This document shows positions 43,439-51,668 of a stretch of 64,000 nt of DNA, piece after piece; position 1 is the first letter of the stretch; each line of letters starts with the position of its first letter. Origin of the DNA: Microbacterium sp. 1.5R (GTDB taxonomy: Bacteria > Actinomycetota > Actinomycetes > Actinomycetales > Microbacteriaceae); assembly GCF_001889265.1 (NCBI RefSeq), contig NZ_CP018151.1, positions 2,728,001 to 2,792,000 on the forward strand. Direction: 5' to 3'. Made by a program: the position numbers and the translations under genes. The notes beneath the pieces are model-generated. The model was not told the origin of the DNA. It was given only the letters and a program-made list of their open reading frames with translations, and ran no database searches.

Positions 43439-44452
43439 TCACTGTCGGCGCGCGGCCGTCCAGCCTCTGACCCATCGGTCGAGGCGGCGATACGCTTCCT
43501 CTCTGGCCCCATGCCGCGAGAGGAAGACGTCGTGCAGGGCTCCGTCGATGCGCTCGACAGTGACAGACGGACCGAGCTTCAGCGACGCCCGCGCGATGTC
43601 GTCGACGACCAAGACCGAGTCTGCTCGGGTGAGGTCCTCCGACCATCGCGTGGGCGTCGCTGAGCGCGCGGACAGCAGCACGCACACGGGCGCGTCGATC
43701 GTCAGCCCCGCCGCGACCTTGGCGTGTCCGGTGAGTATCGCGTGGAACCACCCCGCGTGGACGGCCATCGTCTGCGCCGGACGCCAGAGGAGGTTCACCT
43801 CGACCGGATCGTCGGGGTCGGCGACCTCCTGCTGCGCGCGGGTGTAGAAACCGAGATCGACCTGCGGCGCGACCTCCCGAGGAGCCCACCTGGCCTGCAG
43901 CTCGGCGACCGGAGCGATGAGCGGGCGGGCGGAAGCGACCTGGAACTCGAGCCAGGGGCTGTTCAGGATCACGGCATCCGCCGTCTCGGGGTGCCGCGAC
44001 GCCCACAGGCTCAGGGTGAGTCCGCCGGTCGAGTGGCCGAGCAGCACGAGCCGCCGGGGGGATGCCGCGGCTCCAGTCCCGTGCCCCATCGCGGACAGAG
44101 CCGCGGCGATGTCCTCGTCGTACGCGACGAGGTCGGTGATGTAGCCGGGAGTCTGCCCATCGCGCAGACTCCGGCCGTACTTGCGCAGGTCGAGCGCGAA
44201 GAAGCGCGCCCCGCGAGACGTCCAGAATCGAGCGAGCCGCTTCTGGAAGAAGTAGTCCGACCAGCCGTGCACATAGAGCACGTCGACATCGTCCAGCGGG
44301 AGGCTCTGCCCGCGCAGCCGGTCCCACCAGGGCCGGTCCCGCGGCACCGCACGCACGAGCGTGGCGACGAGCGGTCCCTCATCGTCCTCGCCGAGCTCGA
44401 GCGTGAGCTGCTCGAACTCGTCGCCGAGGACGTCCGGTATCCACTCAGGCAT
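43439..44452 (-). CDS. Alpha/beta hydrolase (lysophospholipase-like)
   Basis: This 337-residue serine hydrolase has the nucleophile elbow GHSTG with Ser141, the oxyanion strand VLYVHGWSDYFFQ (His-Gly), RFFALDLRKYGRS and a late His in GALHDVF as the catalytic base. No signal peptide, so cytoplasmic. The layout matches serine aminopeptidase S33/monoacylglycerol-lipase-type enzymes; substrate unknown. TAGCCT ends six bases before the ATG, suggesting a leaderless mRNA. It is convergent with the GntR gene. Confidence 0.85.
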   Translation of the reverse strand: MPEWIPDVLGDEFEQLTLELGEDDEGPLVATLVRAVPRDRPWWDRLRGQSLPLDDVDVLYVHGWSDYFFQKRLARFWTSRGARFFALDLRKYGRSLRDGQTPGYITDLVAYDEDIAAALSAMGHGTGAAASPRRLVLLGHSTGGLTLSLWASRHPETADAVILNSPWLEFQVASARPLIAPVAELQARWAPREVAPQVDLGFYTRAQQEVADPDDPVEVNLLWRPAQTMAVHAGWFHAILTGHAKVAAGLTIDAPVCVLLSARSATPTRWSEDLTRADSVLVVDDIARASLKLGPSVTVERIDGALHDVFLSRHGAREEAYRRLDRWVRGWTAARRQ

Positions 44453-44458
44453 GCCGCC

Positions 44459-44464
44459 AGGCTA
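44459..44464 (-). promoter_or_regulatory. -10 box (TAGCCT), leaderless
   Basis: TAGCCT on the minus strand, six bases, then the ATG of the hydrolase at 44452. Confidence 0.5.
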
Positions 44465-44479
44465 TCGAAACGGTGTCGA

Positions 44480-45529
44480 CTACTGGGGAGCGGTGTGTCC
44501 GCCCGTGAGGCTGCGCACGACCTGCTGCGCGAGCGGTGCCGGATCAGCGGCCCCGGCTCCGTTGTCGAAGGTCACCAGCCGGATCCAGTCCGGACCGACT
44601 CGCACGTCGACGATCTTCTCGCCGTTCGCACCCGTGCTCGCCGTGGCGGCATCGGCTCCCTCGAGTTCGACGGGTTCACCGTCGATCTTCTCGAACGCCC
44701 ATGCCCCGGCGGGAAGTGTCGTGAGCATCAGATAGCTGGATCCTTCGTACTCACTCCCGGCCGACTTGAAATAGCAGATGCGCGATCCGTTGACGACCTC
44801 GTACACCTCCGCTGGGATGCCCCAGCCGCCGAAGTCCGAGAAGAGCGCGGCATCCGTCACTCCGAATTCGGCATTCACCTGCTCCGGTGTGATGAAGCGC
44901 TCGCACGGCGCACCGACGATGTCGCTCTCGACGTAGTCGACGTCGCGCAGGCTCGCAGCCGCCGAGGTGGCGATCCGACGCAGCGCCTCTTCGATCGGAG
45001 CGGTGTCATCCGCTCCCAGATCGGGGTCGACGACGGTGGCCGACAGCAGCACGTCTCCGTCGGGAAGCTCGAAGCCGCAGCGCCCGTCCTCGCAACTCGC
45101 CTGCTCACCCCAGAAGCCCTGACGCTCGGTCGCGCCGGCGATCACAGCCTGGGCATCCGGCACGATCGTGACCTCCCAGCTGCGCTCCGTGTCACCCGCG
45201 GAGCACGCGATCCCCCCTGCGCGCTGGAACATGTACTGCCCGGGGCCCGGCAGCCAGCCCATCGCAGACACCAGCGACAGCGCCGGTGCGACCGGCGTCG
45301 ACGGCTCCCCCACGAGTTCGGCCATGGTGGCGGCGACGTCGTCGCACGTCACATCGAACGCCGCCGCCGGTTCGACGATGGGCGCCGGCGTCGGGGACGG
45401 TGTACCGGTCGACGACGCCGTCGCAGACGGCGACCCTGATGGCTTCGGCTCGGCGGCCGGCTCGGCAGTGCACCCTGACACCAGCAGCAGAGCGGCGGTG
45501 CCGAGGACGATCAGGGATCGCAGTCGCAT
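44480..45529 (-). CDS. Putative lipoprotein of unknown function
   Basis: The 349-residue protein has a signal peptide with lipobox LVSGC (Cys20), followed by a Ser/Thr/Pro-rich linker (to about 50) and two similar-looking alpha/beta regions with several cysteines (for example QASCEDGRCGFELP and APCERFIT). It would sit on the outer face of the membrane. No family recognised. TAGGGT ends six bases before the ATG, so it is probably a leaderless single gene. Confidence 0.75.
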   Translation of the reverse strand: MRLRSLIVLGTAALLLVSGCTAEPAAEPKPSGSPSATASSTGTPSPTPAPIVEPAAAFDVTCDDVAATMAELVGEPSTPVAPALSLVSAMGWLPGPGQYMFQRAGGIACSAGDTERSWEVTIVPDAQAVIAGATERQGFWGEQASCEDGRCGFELPDGDVLLSATVVDPDLGADDTAPIEEALRRIATSAAASLRDVDYVESDIVGAPCERFITPEQVNAEFGVTDAALFSDFGGWGIPAEVYEVVNGSRICYFKSAGSEYEGSSYLMLTTLPAGAWAFEKIDGEPVELEGADAATASTGANGEKIVDVRVGPDWIRLVTFDNGAGAADPAPLAQQVVRSLTGGHTAPQ

Positions 45530-45535
45530 CCCTTC

Positions 45536-45541
45536 ACCCTA
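45536..45541 (-). promoter_or_regulatory. -10 box (TAGGGT), leaderless
   Basis: TAGGGT on the minus strand, six bases, then the ATG of the lipoprotein at 45529. Confidence 0.5.
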
Positions 45542-45591
45542 CGGATGCCGCCCCGCAGGCGCACCGGGTGCCGGCAACGATCCGGTGTCGG

Positions 45592-46965
45592 TCACTCTCC
45601 GCGGGAGACGCGCACCATCTCGTCACGCGGCACGACCTTGACGCGCGCGCGCTCGTGCGGCGCACCGAGAGCGACCTCGTACTCGTCGAGCCGGTGCCAG
45701 CCTTCGAGGTCGGTCCACTTCACACCGCGCTCGAGCAGCAGGGCGGGGATCGCCTCTTCAGACGGGTCCTCCGGGTGCCACCACGAGCCCTGGTCGTTGA
45801 TGATGTGCCGCACGGTCTCCATGGCATCCGACTTGGTGTGGCCGATCAGGCCCACCGGTCCGCGCTTGATCCACCCCGTCGCGTAGATGCCGGGCATCTG
45901 CTGGTTCGAGTCCTTGGCGAGCACCTGGCCCTCGCGGTTGGGGATGACGCCGTGCTTCTTGTCGAACGGAACGCCCGGAAGCGGCGAGCCGAAGTAGCCG
46001 ATGGCGCGGTAGAGCGCCTGCAGCGGAACCTCGCGCATCTCGCCCGTGCCCACGGCACCGCCCTGTCCGTCGGGCTTCGTGCGCTCGTAGACGAGGGCCG
46101 CGACGCGACCGGCGTCGTCCTTGCGGACCTCGACCGGGCGGGCCCAGAAGTGCAGGTGCAGACGACGCGATGCCGTGCCTCCCGCATTGTTGACCGAGTC
46201 GCGCTTGCGCCACGACTGCAGGATGCGGTCGATCACCATGACCTGCTTGTTGCTGGCCACCGCGTCTTTCGACGCCTCGTCGTAGTCGAAGTCCTCGTCG
46301 TAGACGACCATGTCGACGTCACGCAGCTCGCCGAGCTCACGCAGCTCGAGCGGGGTGAACTTGACCTGAGCGGGTCCGCGGCGTCCGAACACGTGCACAT
46401 CGGTGACGGCGCTCGCCTTGAGACCCTCGTAGACGTTCTCCGGCACCTCGGTGACGAGCAGGTCTTCGGCGTGCTTCGCCAGCATGCGGGCGACGTCGAG
46501 AGCGACGTTGCCATTGCCCAGCACACCGACGGATGCGGCGTCGAGCGGCCACTCGCGCGGCACATCGGGGTGGCCGTCGAACCAGCTCACGTAGTCTGCT
46601 GCCCCGTAGGCGCCGACCGCGTCGATACCGGGGATGTCGAGCGTCGTGTCACGGATCGCACCGGTGGCGAAGATGACCGCGTTGTAGTGCTTCTTCAGGT
46701 CGTCGAGGGTGATGTCCTCGCCGAACCGCACGTTGCCGAACAGCCGGATGTCACCGCGGTCGAGCACATCGCGCAGCGCGTTGACGATGCCCTTGATGCG
46801 CGGGTGGTCGGGTGCGACGCCGTAGCGGACCAGGCCGTAGGGGGCGGGGAGCTGCTCGAAGAGATCGATGGAGACGTCGAACTTGCGCTCGGCCTTCAGC
46901 AGGATGTCTGCTGCGTAGATGCCGGCGGGGCCCGCTCCGACGATGGCCAGTCTGAGCTTGGTCAT
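45592..46965 (-). CDS. Ferredoxin-NADP+ reductase (FprA/adrenodoxin-reductase type)
   Basis: The 457-residue flavoenzyme transfers electrons between NADPH and ferredoxin. The FAD motif VGAGPAGIYAADILL is at the N-terminus, the NADPH motif GNGNVALDVARML in the middle, and GWIKRGPVGLIGHTKSDA near the C-terminus is characteristic of the FprA group. Length agrees with mycobacterial FprA. AAAGGA lies seven bases before the ATG. It lies just downstream of the polyprenyl synthase gene on the same strand. Confidence 0.92.
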   Translation of the reverse strand: MTKLRLAIVGAGPAGIYAADILLKAERKFDVSIDLFEQLPAPYGLVRYGVAPDHPRIKGIVNALRDVLDRGDIRLFGNVRFGEDITLDDLKKHYNAVIFATGAIRDTTLDIPGIDAVGAYGAADYVSWFDGHPDVPREWPLDAASVGVLGNGNVALDVARMLAKHAEDLLVTEVPENVYEGLKASAVTDVHVFGRRGPAQVKFTPLELRELGELRDVDMVVYDEDFDYDEASKDAVASNKQVMVIDRILQSWRKRDSVNNAGGTASRRLHLHFWARPVEVRKDDAGRVAALVYERTKPDGQGGAVGTGEMREVPLQALYRAIGYFGSPLPGVPFDKKHGVIPNREGQVLAKDSNQQMPGIYATGWIKRGPVGLIGHTKSDAMETVRHIINDQGSWWHPEDPSEEAIPALLLERGVKWTDLEGWHRLDEYEVALGAPHERARVKVVPRDEMVRVSRGE

Positions 46966-47023
46966 AAGGGGTCCTTTCGTATGCCGTCACGCCCGGCGCA
47001 CGCGGCCGAGGGCCGCGATGCGA

Positions 47024-48085
47024 TCAGCTGGAGCGTTCGACGAGGGTCTCTGCGAAACGAGTGAGCGCTTCGCGCACGGTGCCACGCGGGAGCGGGGCGA
47101 GCGCGTCGATCGCATCCTGAGTCCAGGAGTGCGCGAGCGCGAGGGTCTTCTGCGTTCCGACGTGGTCGCGGAGCTCGGTCAGCGGTCCGTCGAGGATCGC
47201 GGGGTCGGCCCCTTCGGCGATGCGCGCCACCCCGTCGTCGATGCGAGCGGCGAGACCGATCGAGGCGTCATCGGCCTCGGCCTTCAGCAGCAGGTACGGC
47301 ATCGTCGGAACCCCGGCCCGCAGGTCGGTGCCCGGCACCTTGCCGGTGTCCTCGGGCTTCGCCGACAGGTCGATGACGTCGTCGAGCAGCTGGAAGGCGA
47401 CGCCGATCTTCTCGCCGTACACGCGCAGCGGCTCTTCGTACTCCGACGGTGCGTTGGAGAAGATCACGCCGCCCTGCGTCGCCGCGGCGATGAGAGAGCC
47501 GGTCTTGTCGGCCAGCACCTGGAGGTAGAACTCGATGGGATCATCGTCGGGCTGAGCGCCGATCGTCTCGTGCATCTGTCCGAGGACGAGGCGCTCGAAG
47601 GTGTCGGCCTGCAGCCGGATGGCCCGCTCACCCAGACGCGACATCAGCTGGCTCGCACGGGAGAAGAGGATGTCGCCGGTCAGGATCGCGATGTTGTTGC
47701 CCCACACGGTCTGCGCCGCGGGCACTCCGCGACGGCGATCCGCACCGTCCATGACGTCGTCGTGATACAGCGAGCCGAGATGGGTGATCTCGAGCGCCTT
47801 CGCGACATCGATCACCTGATCGGTGTTGCCGTCGCCGAGCTGGGCCGCGAGCAGCGTCAGCACGGGGCGGATGCGCTTGCCCCCCGCCTCGTACAGATAG
47901 CGGCTGGCGGCATCGGCGAGCGGATCGGCCACACGCACGTCGTCGGCAAGACCGGTCTCGACGAGCTCGAGCCCGTCTTCGATCGCCTGCGCGATGCGTC
48001 GACCGGCGGTGCCGATGAAGACACGGTCGCTGAAACCGAGACGGCTCGCCAGTCGCGAACCCGGGGCTACGCGGCTCGAAGTCAC
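47024..48085 (-). CDS. Polyprenyl diphosphate synthase (menaquinone side chain)
   Basis: This 353-residue trans-isoprenyl diphosphate synthase extends allylic diphosphates with isopentenyl diphosphate. First Asp-rich motif DDVMD is in LYHDDVMDGADRRRGVP and the second is in QLLDDVIDL. The GGKRIRPVLTLL block is also intact. Neighbouring menaquinone genes suggest it makes the long side chain of menaquinone, as heptaprenyl- or nonaprenyl-type synthases do; chain length cannot be read reliably. The start is GTG at 48085, six bases after TAGGCT, a leaderless arrangement. Confidence 0.9.
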   Translation of the reverse strand: MTSSRVAPGSRLASRLGFSDRVFIGTAGRRIAQAIEDGLELVETGLADDVRVADPLADAASRYLYEAGGKRIRPVLTLLAAQLGDGNTDQVIDVAKALEITHLGSLYHDDVMDGADRRRGVPAAQTVWGNNIAILTGDILFSRASQLMSRLGERAIRLQADTFERLVLGQMHETIGAQPDDDPIEFYLQVLADKTGSLIAAATQGGVIFSNAPSEYEEPLRVYGEKIGVAFQLLDDVIDLSAKPEDTGKVPGTDLRAGVPTMPYLLLKAEADDASIGLAARIDDGVARIAEGADPAILDGPLTELRDHVGTQKTLALAHSWTQDAIDALAPLPRGTVREALTRFAETLVERSS

Positions 48086-48091
48086 GGTCTC

Positions 48092-48097
48092 AGCCTA
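48092..48097 (-). promoter_or_regulatory. -10 box (TAGGCT), leaderless
   Basis: TAGGCT on the minus strand, six bases, then the GTG of the polyprenyl synthase at 48085. Confidence 0.55.
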
Positions 48098-48130
48098 CCG
48101 TCGTCAGCTGGGCGGGTACGCGCGTCGCAT

Positions 48131-48850
48131 TCACGCGGGCTTGAACGCCCGGTGCAGCGCGACGATACCGAACGAGAGGTTGCGGTATTCGACCTCGGTC
48201 CACCCGGCCTCGCGGATCCACGCGGCGAGCTTCTTCTGGTCGGGCCAGTCACGGATCGACTCGTTCAGGTAGTCGTAGGCGTCGCCGTTGGTGCCGGCGA
48301 CGCGAGCCACCCGAGGAAGCACCTGCGAGTTGTAGAAGCGGTACGCGGCGCGGAAGACCGAGCCCGGCGGGGTCGAGAACTCGTTGATCACCAGACGACC
48401 GCCCGGCTTCGTGACGCGCAGCAGCTCACGCAGCGCCTTCTTCGGGTCGTTGACGTTGCGCAGCGCGTACGACATGGTGACGGCGTCGAACTCGCCGTCG
48501 TCGAACGGCAGATCGGTGGCATCCGCCTGCACGAACGAGAGATTGCGGATGCTGCCGTGGCGGCGCTGCCCCTCGGCGAGCATGCCCGGCGAGAAGTCGG
48601 CGGCGACGACCTGCGCACCGCTGCGGGCGAGGGATGCCGACGAGGACGCGGTGCCCGCGCCGAGGTCGAGGATCTTCTCCCCCGGCTTCGGGGCGACGGC
48701 CCTCGTCGTGGCTGCGCGCCAGAGCGCGTCGTTGCCGACCGTCATCGCCGTATTCGTCCGGTCGTAGCCCGCGGCGACCTGGTCGAACATGCCGCTGACG
48801 CGGGCGGGGTCCTTGCCGAGATCGGCGCGGTTGGCTTCGTTCGAGGTCAC
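48131..48850 (-). CDS. menG: Demethylmenaquinone methyltransferase
   Basis: The 239-residue SAM-dependent enzyme of the UbiE/MenG family methylates demethylmenaquinone in the last step of menaquinone synthesis. SAM motif I is ILDLGAGTASSSASLA, followed by AADFSPGM and VTMSYALRNVNDPKKALREL, the UbiE signature, and GGRLVINEFSTPP. Its ATG overlaps the DUF402 gene stop (ATGA at 48847-48850). Confidence 0.94.
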   Translation of the reverse strand: MTSNEANRADLGKDPARVSGMFDQVAAGYDRTNTAMTVGNDALWRAATTRAVAPKPGEKILDLGAGTASSSASLARSGAQVVAADFSPGMLAEGQRRHGSIRNLSFVQADATDLPFDDGEFDAVTMSYALRNVNDPKKALRELLRVTKPGGRLVINEFSTPPGSVFRAAYRFYNSQVLPRVARVAGTNGDAYDYLNESIRDWPDQKKLAAWIREAGWTEVEYRNLSFGIVALHRAFKPA

Positions 48851-49410
48851 ACGCCCAGTCTAGGCGCGAGGTGCAGCGCGTCGAGGCGGTCGAGCCAGAG
48901 ATCCGGCGTGGCATCGTCGAAAGGGGCGATGCGCTCTCGCACCCGCCGCTCGAGATCGAGGGCCAGAGCCTCGAGTCCGGCCATGATCTCGGCGGGGTAT
49001 CCGTAGCTCACGCTGTGCTCGGCCCACTCGTCGCGGTCGTCGACCCATGTGCCGCGCGGACCCTCGACCCGCACGACGTCGAGGTCCATGTCGATGCCGA
49101 CGGCGAGGAGCGGGTCGTCCGACCAGCGCACCTCCCATCCGATGTCGATGTAGATCCGCATGCCCTTCGGGTGGTCACGGTTCACGGTCAGGGCGAAGTC
49201 GGACCGCCTCGGCACGAGCGTGACATTGGGGGCCTCGGCGATGTAGCCCGCGCCCGGTCGAGCGCTCGACCAGCCGACGGGCTGGCCGAGCCAGTCGCCC
49301 CACTCGTCGGCGCCGAGGTACACGCACTCATGACGCCAGTGCGGAGACCCGTCCCACTTGCGCCACTGGAAGATCATCTCGGTGCCGGGTGCGGGGCGGA
49401 CGTCGCTCAT
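48847..49410 (-). CDS. DUF402 domain protein
   Basis: This 187-residue protein has the beta-barrel-like DUF402 region (about 55-165) with YIDIGWEVRWSDD and VGIDMDLDVVRVEGPRG-type acidic blocks, as in the FomD/Ntdp nucleoside-phosphatase group that binds divalent metals. Here it is coupled to menG by an ATGA overlap. A role as a nucleotide phosphatase is inferred from family only. The ATG at 49410 follows TACGCT by six bases (leaderless); the longer open frame upstream overlaps the divergent menF promoter. Confidence 0.78.
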   Translation of the reverse strand: MSDVRPAPGTEMIFQWRKWDGSPHWRHECVYLGADEWGDWLGQPVGWSSARPGAGYIAEAPNVTLVPRRSDFALTVNRDHPKGMRIYIDIGWEVRWSDDPLLAVGIDMDLDVVRVEGPRGTWVDDRDEWAEHSVSYGYPAEIMAGLEALALDLERRVRERIAPFDDATPDLWLDRLDALHLAPRLGV

Positions 49411-49416
49411 GCACTC

Positions 49417-49466
49417 AGCGTAGGCGTGGCCTGTCACATCCCGGTCGACGGGTGACGAACTAGGCT
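49417..49466. promoter_or_regulatory. Divergent leaderless promoters of the DUF402-menG unit and menF
   Basis: TACGCT at 49417-49422 (minus) lies six bases from the DUF402 ATG at 49410. TAGGCT at 49461-49466 (plus) lies six bases from the menF GTG at 49473. Both transcripts are probably leaderless and share a 62-bp intergenic region, so the two menaquinone units can be controlled together. Confidence 0.55.
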
Positions 49467-49472
49467 GGAGGG

Positions 49473-50759
49473 GTGAGCAGCAGGCTGGTCGTGGAGACCC
49501 GTGAGATCGATCCGGTCGAGGATCTCCTGGCCTACGCCGACCCGTCGCGGCCTCTCGCCTGGCTGCGCCGCGGCGACGGCATCGTCGCCGTCGGCGACGC
49601 CATCGTCGAGACGGTCCGCATCCCCGCCGGCGCAGCGGCCCTGCGATCCGCTGCGATCGCTCGGGCATGGCGAGAGCTCGCTCAGGATGCCGAGATCGAC
49701 GACGAGCTCGGGCTCCCCGGCTCCGGACTGGTCGCCTTCGGTGCGCTGACCTTCGACGAGGACTCCGCCGCCGACAGCATCCTCGTCGTGCCGGCGCTCG
49801 TGATCGGTCGACACCACGGGCGCACCTGGATCACCCGCATCCGCTCGTCCTCGGCGTCGGCACCCGCGCCCGAGCCGCGGCCCACTGCAACCGAGCCGCG
49901 GCCTGAGGCGGCGACGATCGCCTACGGCCCGCACTGGGCCGGCACCGTCGGCCCCGGTGCCCAGAGCCCGCAGGGCTATCAGGACTCGGTGCGCCAAGCA
50001 CTCGAACGCATCGCCGCCGGCGAGCTCAGCAAGGTCGTACTCGCACGCGACCTCACCGGCAGCATCCCGGCCGGTTCCGACCTGCGCCGGCTCGTGCGCG
50101 CGCTGTCGACCGGATACCCCGACACGTGGGCGTTCGCTGTCGACGGGCTGATCGGCGCGAGTCCCGAGACCCTCGTCACCGTGCAGCAGCGCACCGTCAC
50201 CGCCCGCGTGCTCGCCGGAACGATCGGTCGCGGAGCCGACGCGGATGCCGACACCGTCGCATCCAGCCACCTGGCCTCCAGCACCAAGGACCTCGACGAG
50301 CACGAGTACGCGGTGCAGAGCGTGCTGGCCTCGCTGCGTCCGCACACCCGCGCACTGGCGGCGAGCGAGCAGCCGTTCCTGCTCAAGCTGCCGAACCTCT
50401 TCCACCTGGCGACCGACGTCGAGGGCGAGCTGGCCGATGGCGGCTCGTCACTCGACCTGGTCGGGGCCCTGCATCCGACCGCCGCCGTGGCCGGCACCCC
50501 GACGTCTGCGGCGATCGCGGCGATCCGCGAGCTCGAGCCGTTCGACCGCGGGCGGTATGCCGGTCCGGTGGGGTGGGTCGACGCGGCCGGCAACGGCGAG
50601 TGGGCCATCGCGCTGCGCTGTGCGCAGTTCACCCCCGCCGAGACCGACATCGCCGTCACCGCCTACGCGGGCGCAGGCATCGTCGCAGGCTCCGACCCCG
50701 AGTCCGAGCTGCTCGAGACCCGCGTCAAGTTCCGTCCGCTGGTCGACGCGCTCGCCTGA
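49473..50759 (+). CDS. menF: Isochorismate synthase
   Basis: The 428-residue chorismate-using enzyme converts chorismate to isochorismate, the first committed step to menaquinone. Typical blocks of the chorismate-binding domain are GELSKVVLARDLT, FAVDGLIGASPETLV, VLAGTIGRG, LHPTAAVAGTPTSAAIAAI and RYAGPVGWVDAAGNGEWAIA. The nearby menD and menG genes favour menaquinone over siderophore synthesis. The GTG start follows TAGGCT by six bases. Confidence 0.9.
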   Translation: MSSRLVVETREIDPVEDLLAYADPSRPLAWLRRGDGIVAVGDAIVETVRIPAGAAALRSAAIARAWRELAQDAEIDDELGLPGSGLVAFGALTFDEDSAADSILVVPALVIGRHHGRTWITRIRSSSASAPAPEPRPTATEPRPEAATIAYGPHWAGTVGPGAQSPQGYQDSVRQALERIAAGELSKVVLARDLTGSIPAGSDLRRLVRALSTGYPDTWAFAVDGLIGASPETLVTVQQRTVTARVLAGTIGRGADADADTVASSHLASSTKDLDEHEYAVQSVLASLRPHTRALAASEQPFLLKLPNLFHLATDVEGELADGGSSLDLVGALHPTAAVAGTPTSAAIAAIRELEPFDRGRYAGPVGWVDAAGNGEWAIALRCAQFTPAETDIAVTAYAGAGIVAGSDPESELLETRVKFRPLVDALA

Positions 50760-50786
50760 CCCGCGCCCGGACCGCCCGCGGTCAGC
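50756..50786. terminator. Possible two-way terminator between menF and the PPK2 gene
   Basis: CTGACCCGCG and GCGGTCAG flank a GC-rich loop and form a stem with one bulge that includes both stop codons of the convergent genes. There is no T-run. Confidence 0.35.
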
Positions 50787-51624
50787 TCGCCGCGAGGCGC
50801 TCCTTCTCCGCGTCGACATCGAAGTCGGCCGCCGGCCACTGCGGATCGATGCGCTGCAGCGCGTCGAGCAGCAGCTCCTGCACGGCGAGGCGGGCGAACC
50901 ACTTGTGGTTCGCCGGGATCACATGCCACGGAGCCGCCTCGGTCGATGTGCGCTCGAACATGATCTGATACGCCGCCATGTAGTCGTCCCACAGCAGTCG
51001 CTCGTCGACATCGCCCGGGTTGTACTTCCAGTGCTTGTCGGGTCGCTCGAGCCGCTCCATCAGTCTCGACTTCTGCTCGTCGGGCGAGATGTGCAGCATG
51101 ACCTTGACGATGCGCGTGCCCGATGCGGCGACCGCGGCCTCGAACTCGTTGATCGCGTCGTACCGGCGCTCGATCTCGTCCGCCGGGGCCAGCGAACGCA
51201 CCCGACCGATCAGCACGTCCTCGTAGTGCGAGCGGTCGAAGACGCCGATGAACCCGGGCTCCGGGAGGCGCCTGGACACACGCCACAGGAAGTCGTGCTC
51301 GAGCTCTTCGTCGGTCGGCGCCTTGAACGCCGTGAGTGCGACGCCCTGCGGATCGACCCCGCCGACCACGTGGCGCACGATGCCTCCCTTGCCCGCGGAG
51401 TCCATCGCCTGCAGGATCAGCAGCACCGAGTCCTTCGCCACGCCGACGCGGCTCTCGGCGAAGAGCCGCTCCTGCAGCTGATTGAGCTCGTCGAGGCCCG
51501 CCTCGAGATCGCGCTTGCCGTCGGCTTTCGCGCCGCTGTAGCCGGGTGTGCTCTGCGGATCGAGGTCGGAGAGGCGGAATCCGTCGCCGACCTGGAGGGC
51601 CTTGGCCCACTCATGCGCTGTCAT
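50782..51624 (-). CDS. Polyphosphate kinase 2 family protein
   Basis: The 280-residue PPK2-family kinase uses polyphosphate to phosphorylate nucleotides (or the reverse). The Walker A-like block AMDSAGKGG is at 73-81, Walker B FDRSHYEDV at 129-137, and the lid region follows with RRYDAINEFE. A single PPK2 domain of this length fits the AMP- or ADP-phosphorylating classes; class cannot be fixed from sequence alone. AGGA lies eight bases before the ATG at 51624. Confidence 0.88.
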   Translation of the reverse strand: MTAHEWAKALQVGDGFRLSDLDPQSTPGYSGAKADGKRDLEAGLDELNQLQERLFAESRVGVAKDSVLLILQAMDSAGKGGIVRHVVGGVDPQGVALTAFKAPTDEELEHDFLWRVSRRLPEPGFIGVFDRSHYEDVLIGRVRSLAPADEIERRYDAINEFEAAVAASGTRIVKVMLHISPDEQKSRLMERLERPDKHWKYNPGDVDERLLWDDYMAAYQIMFERTSTEAAPWHVIPANHKWFARLAVQELLLDALQRIDPQWPAADFDVDAEKERLAAS

Positions 51625-51668
51625 GCGTTCATCCTGCCACTGCGCATCCGCAGCGGAGGCGAAGATCC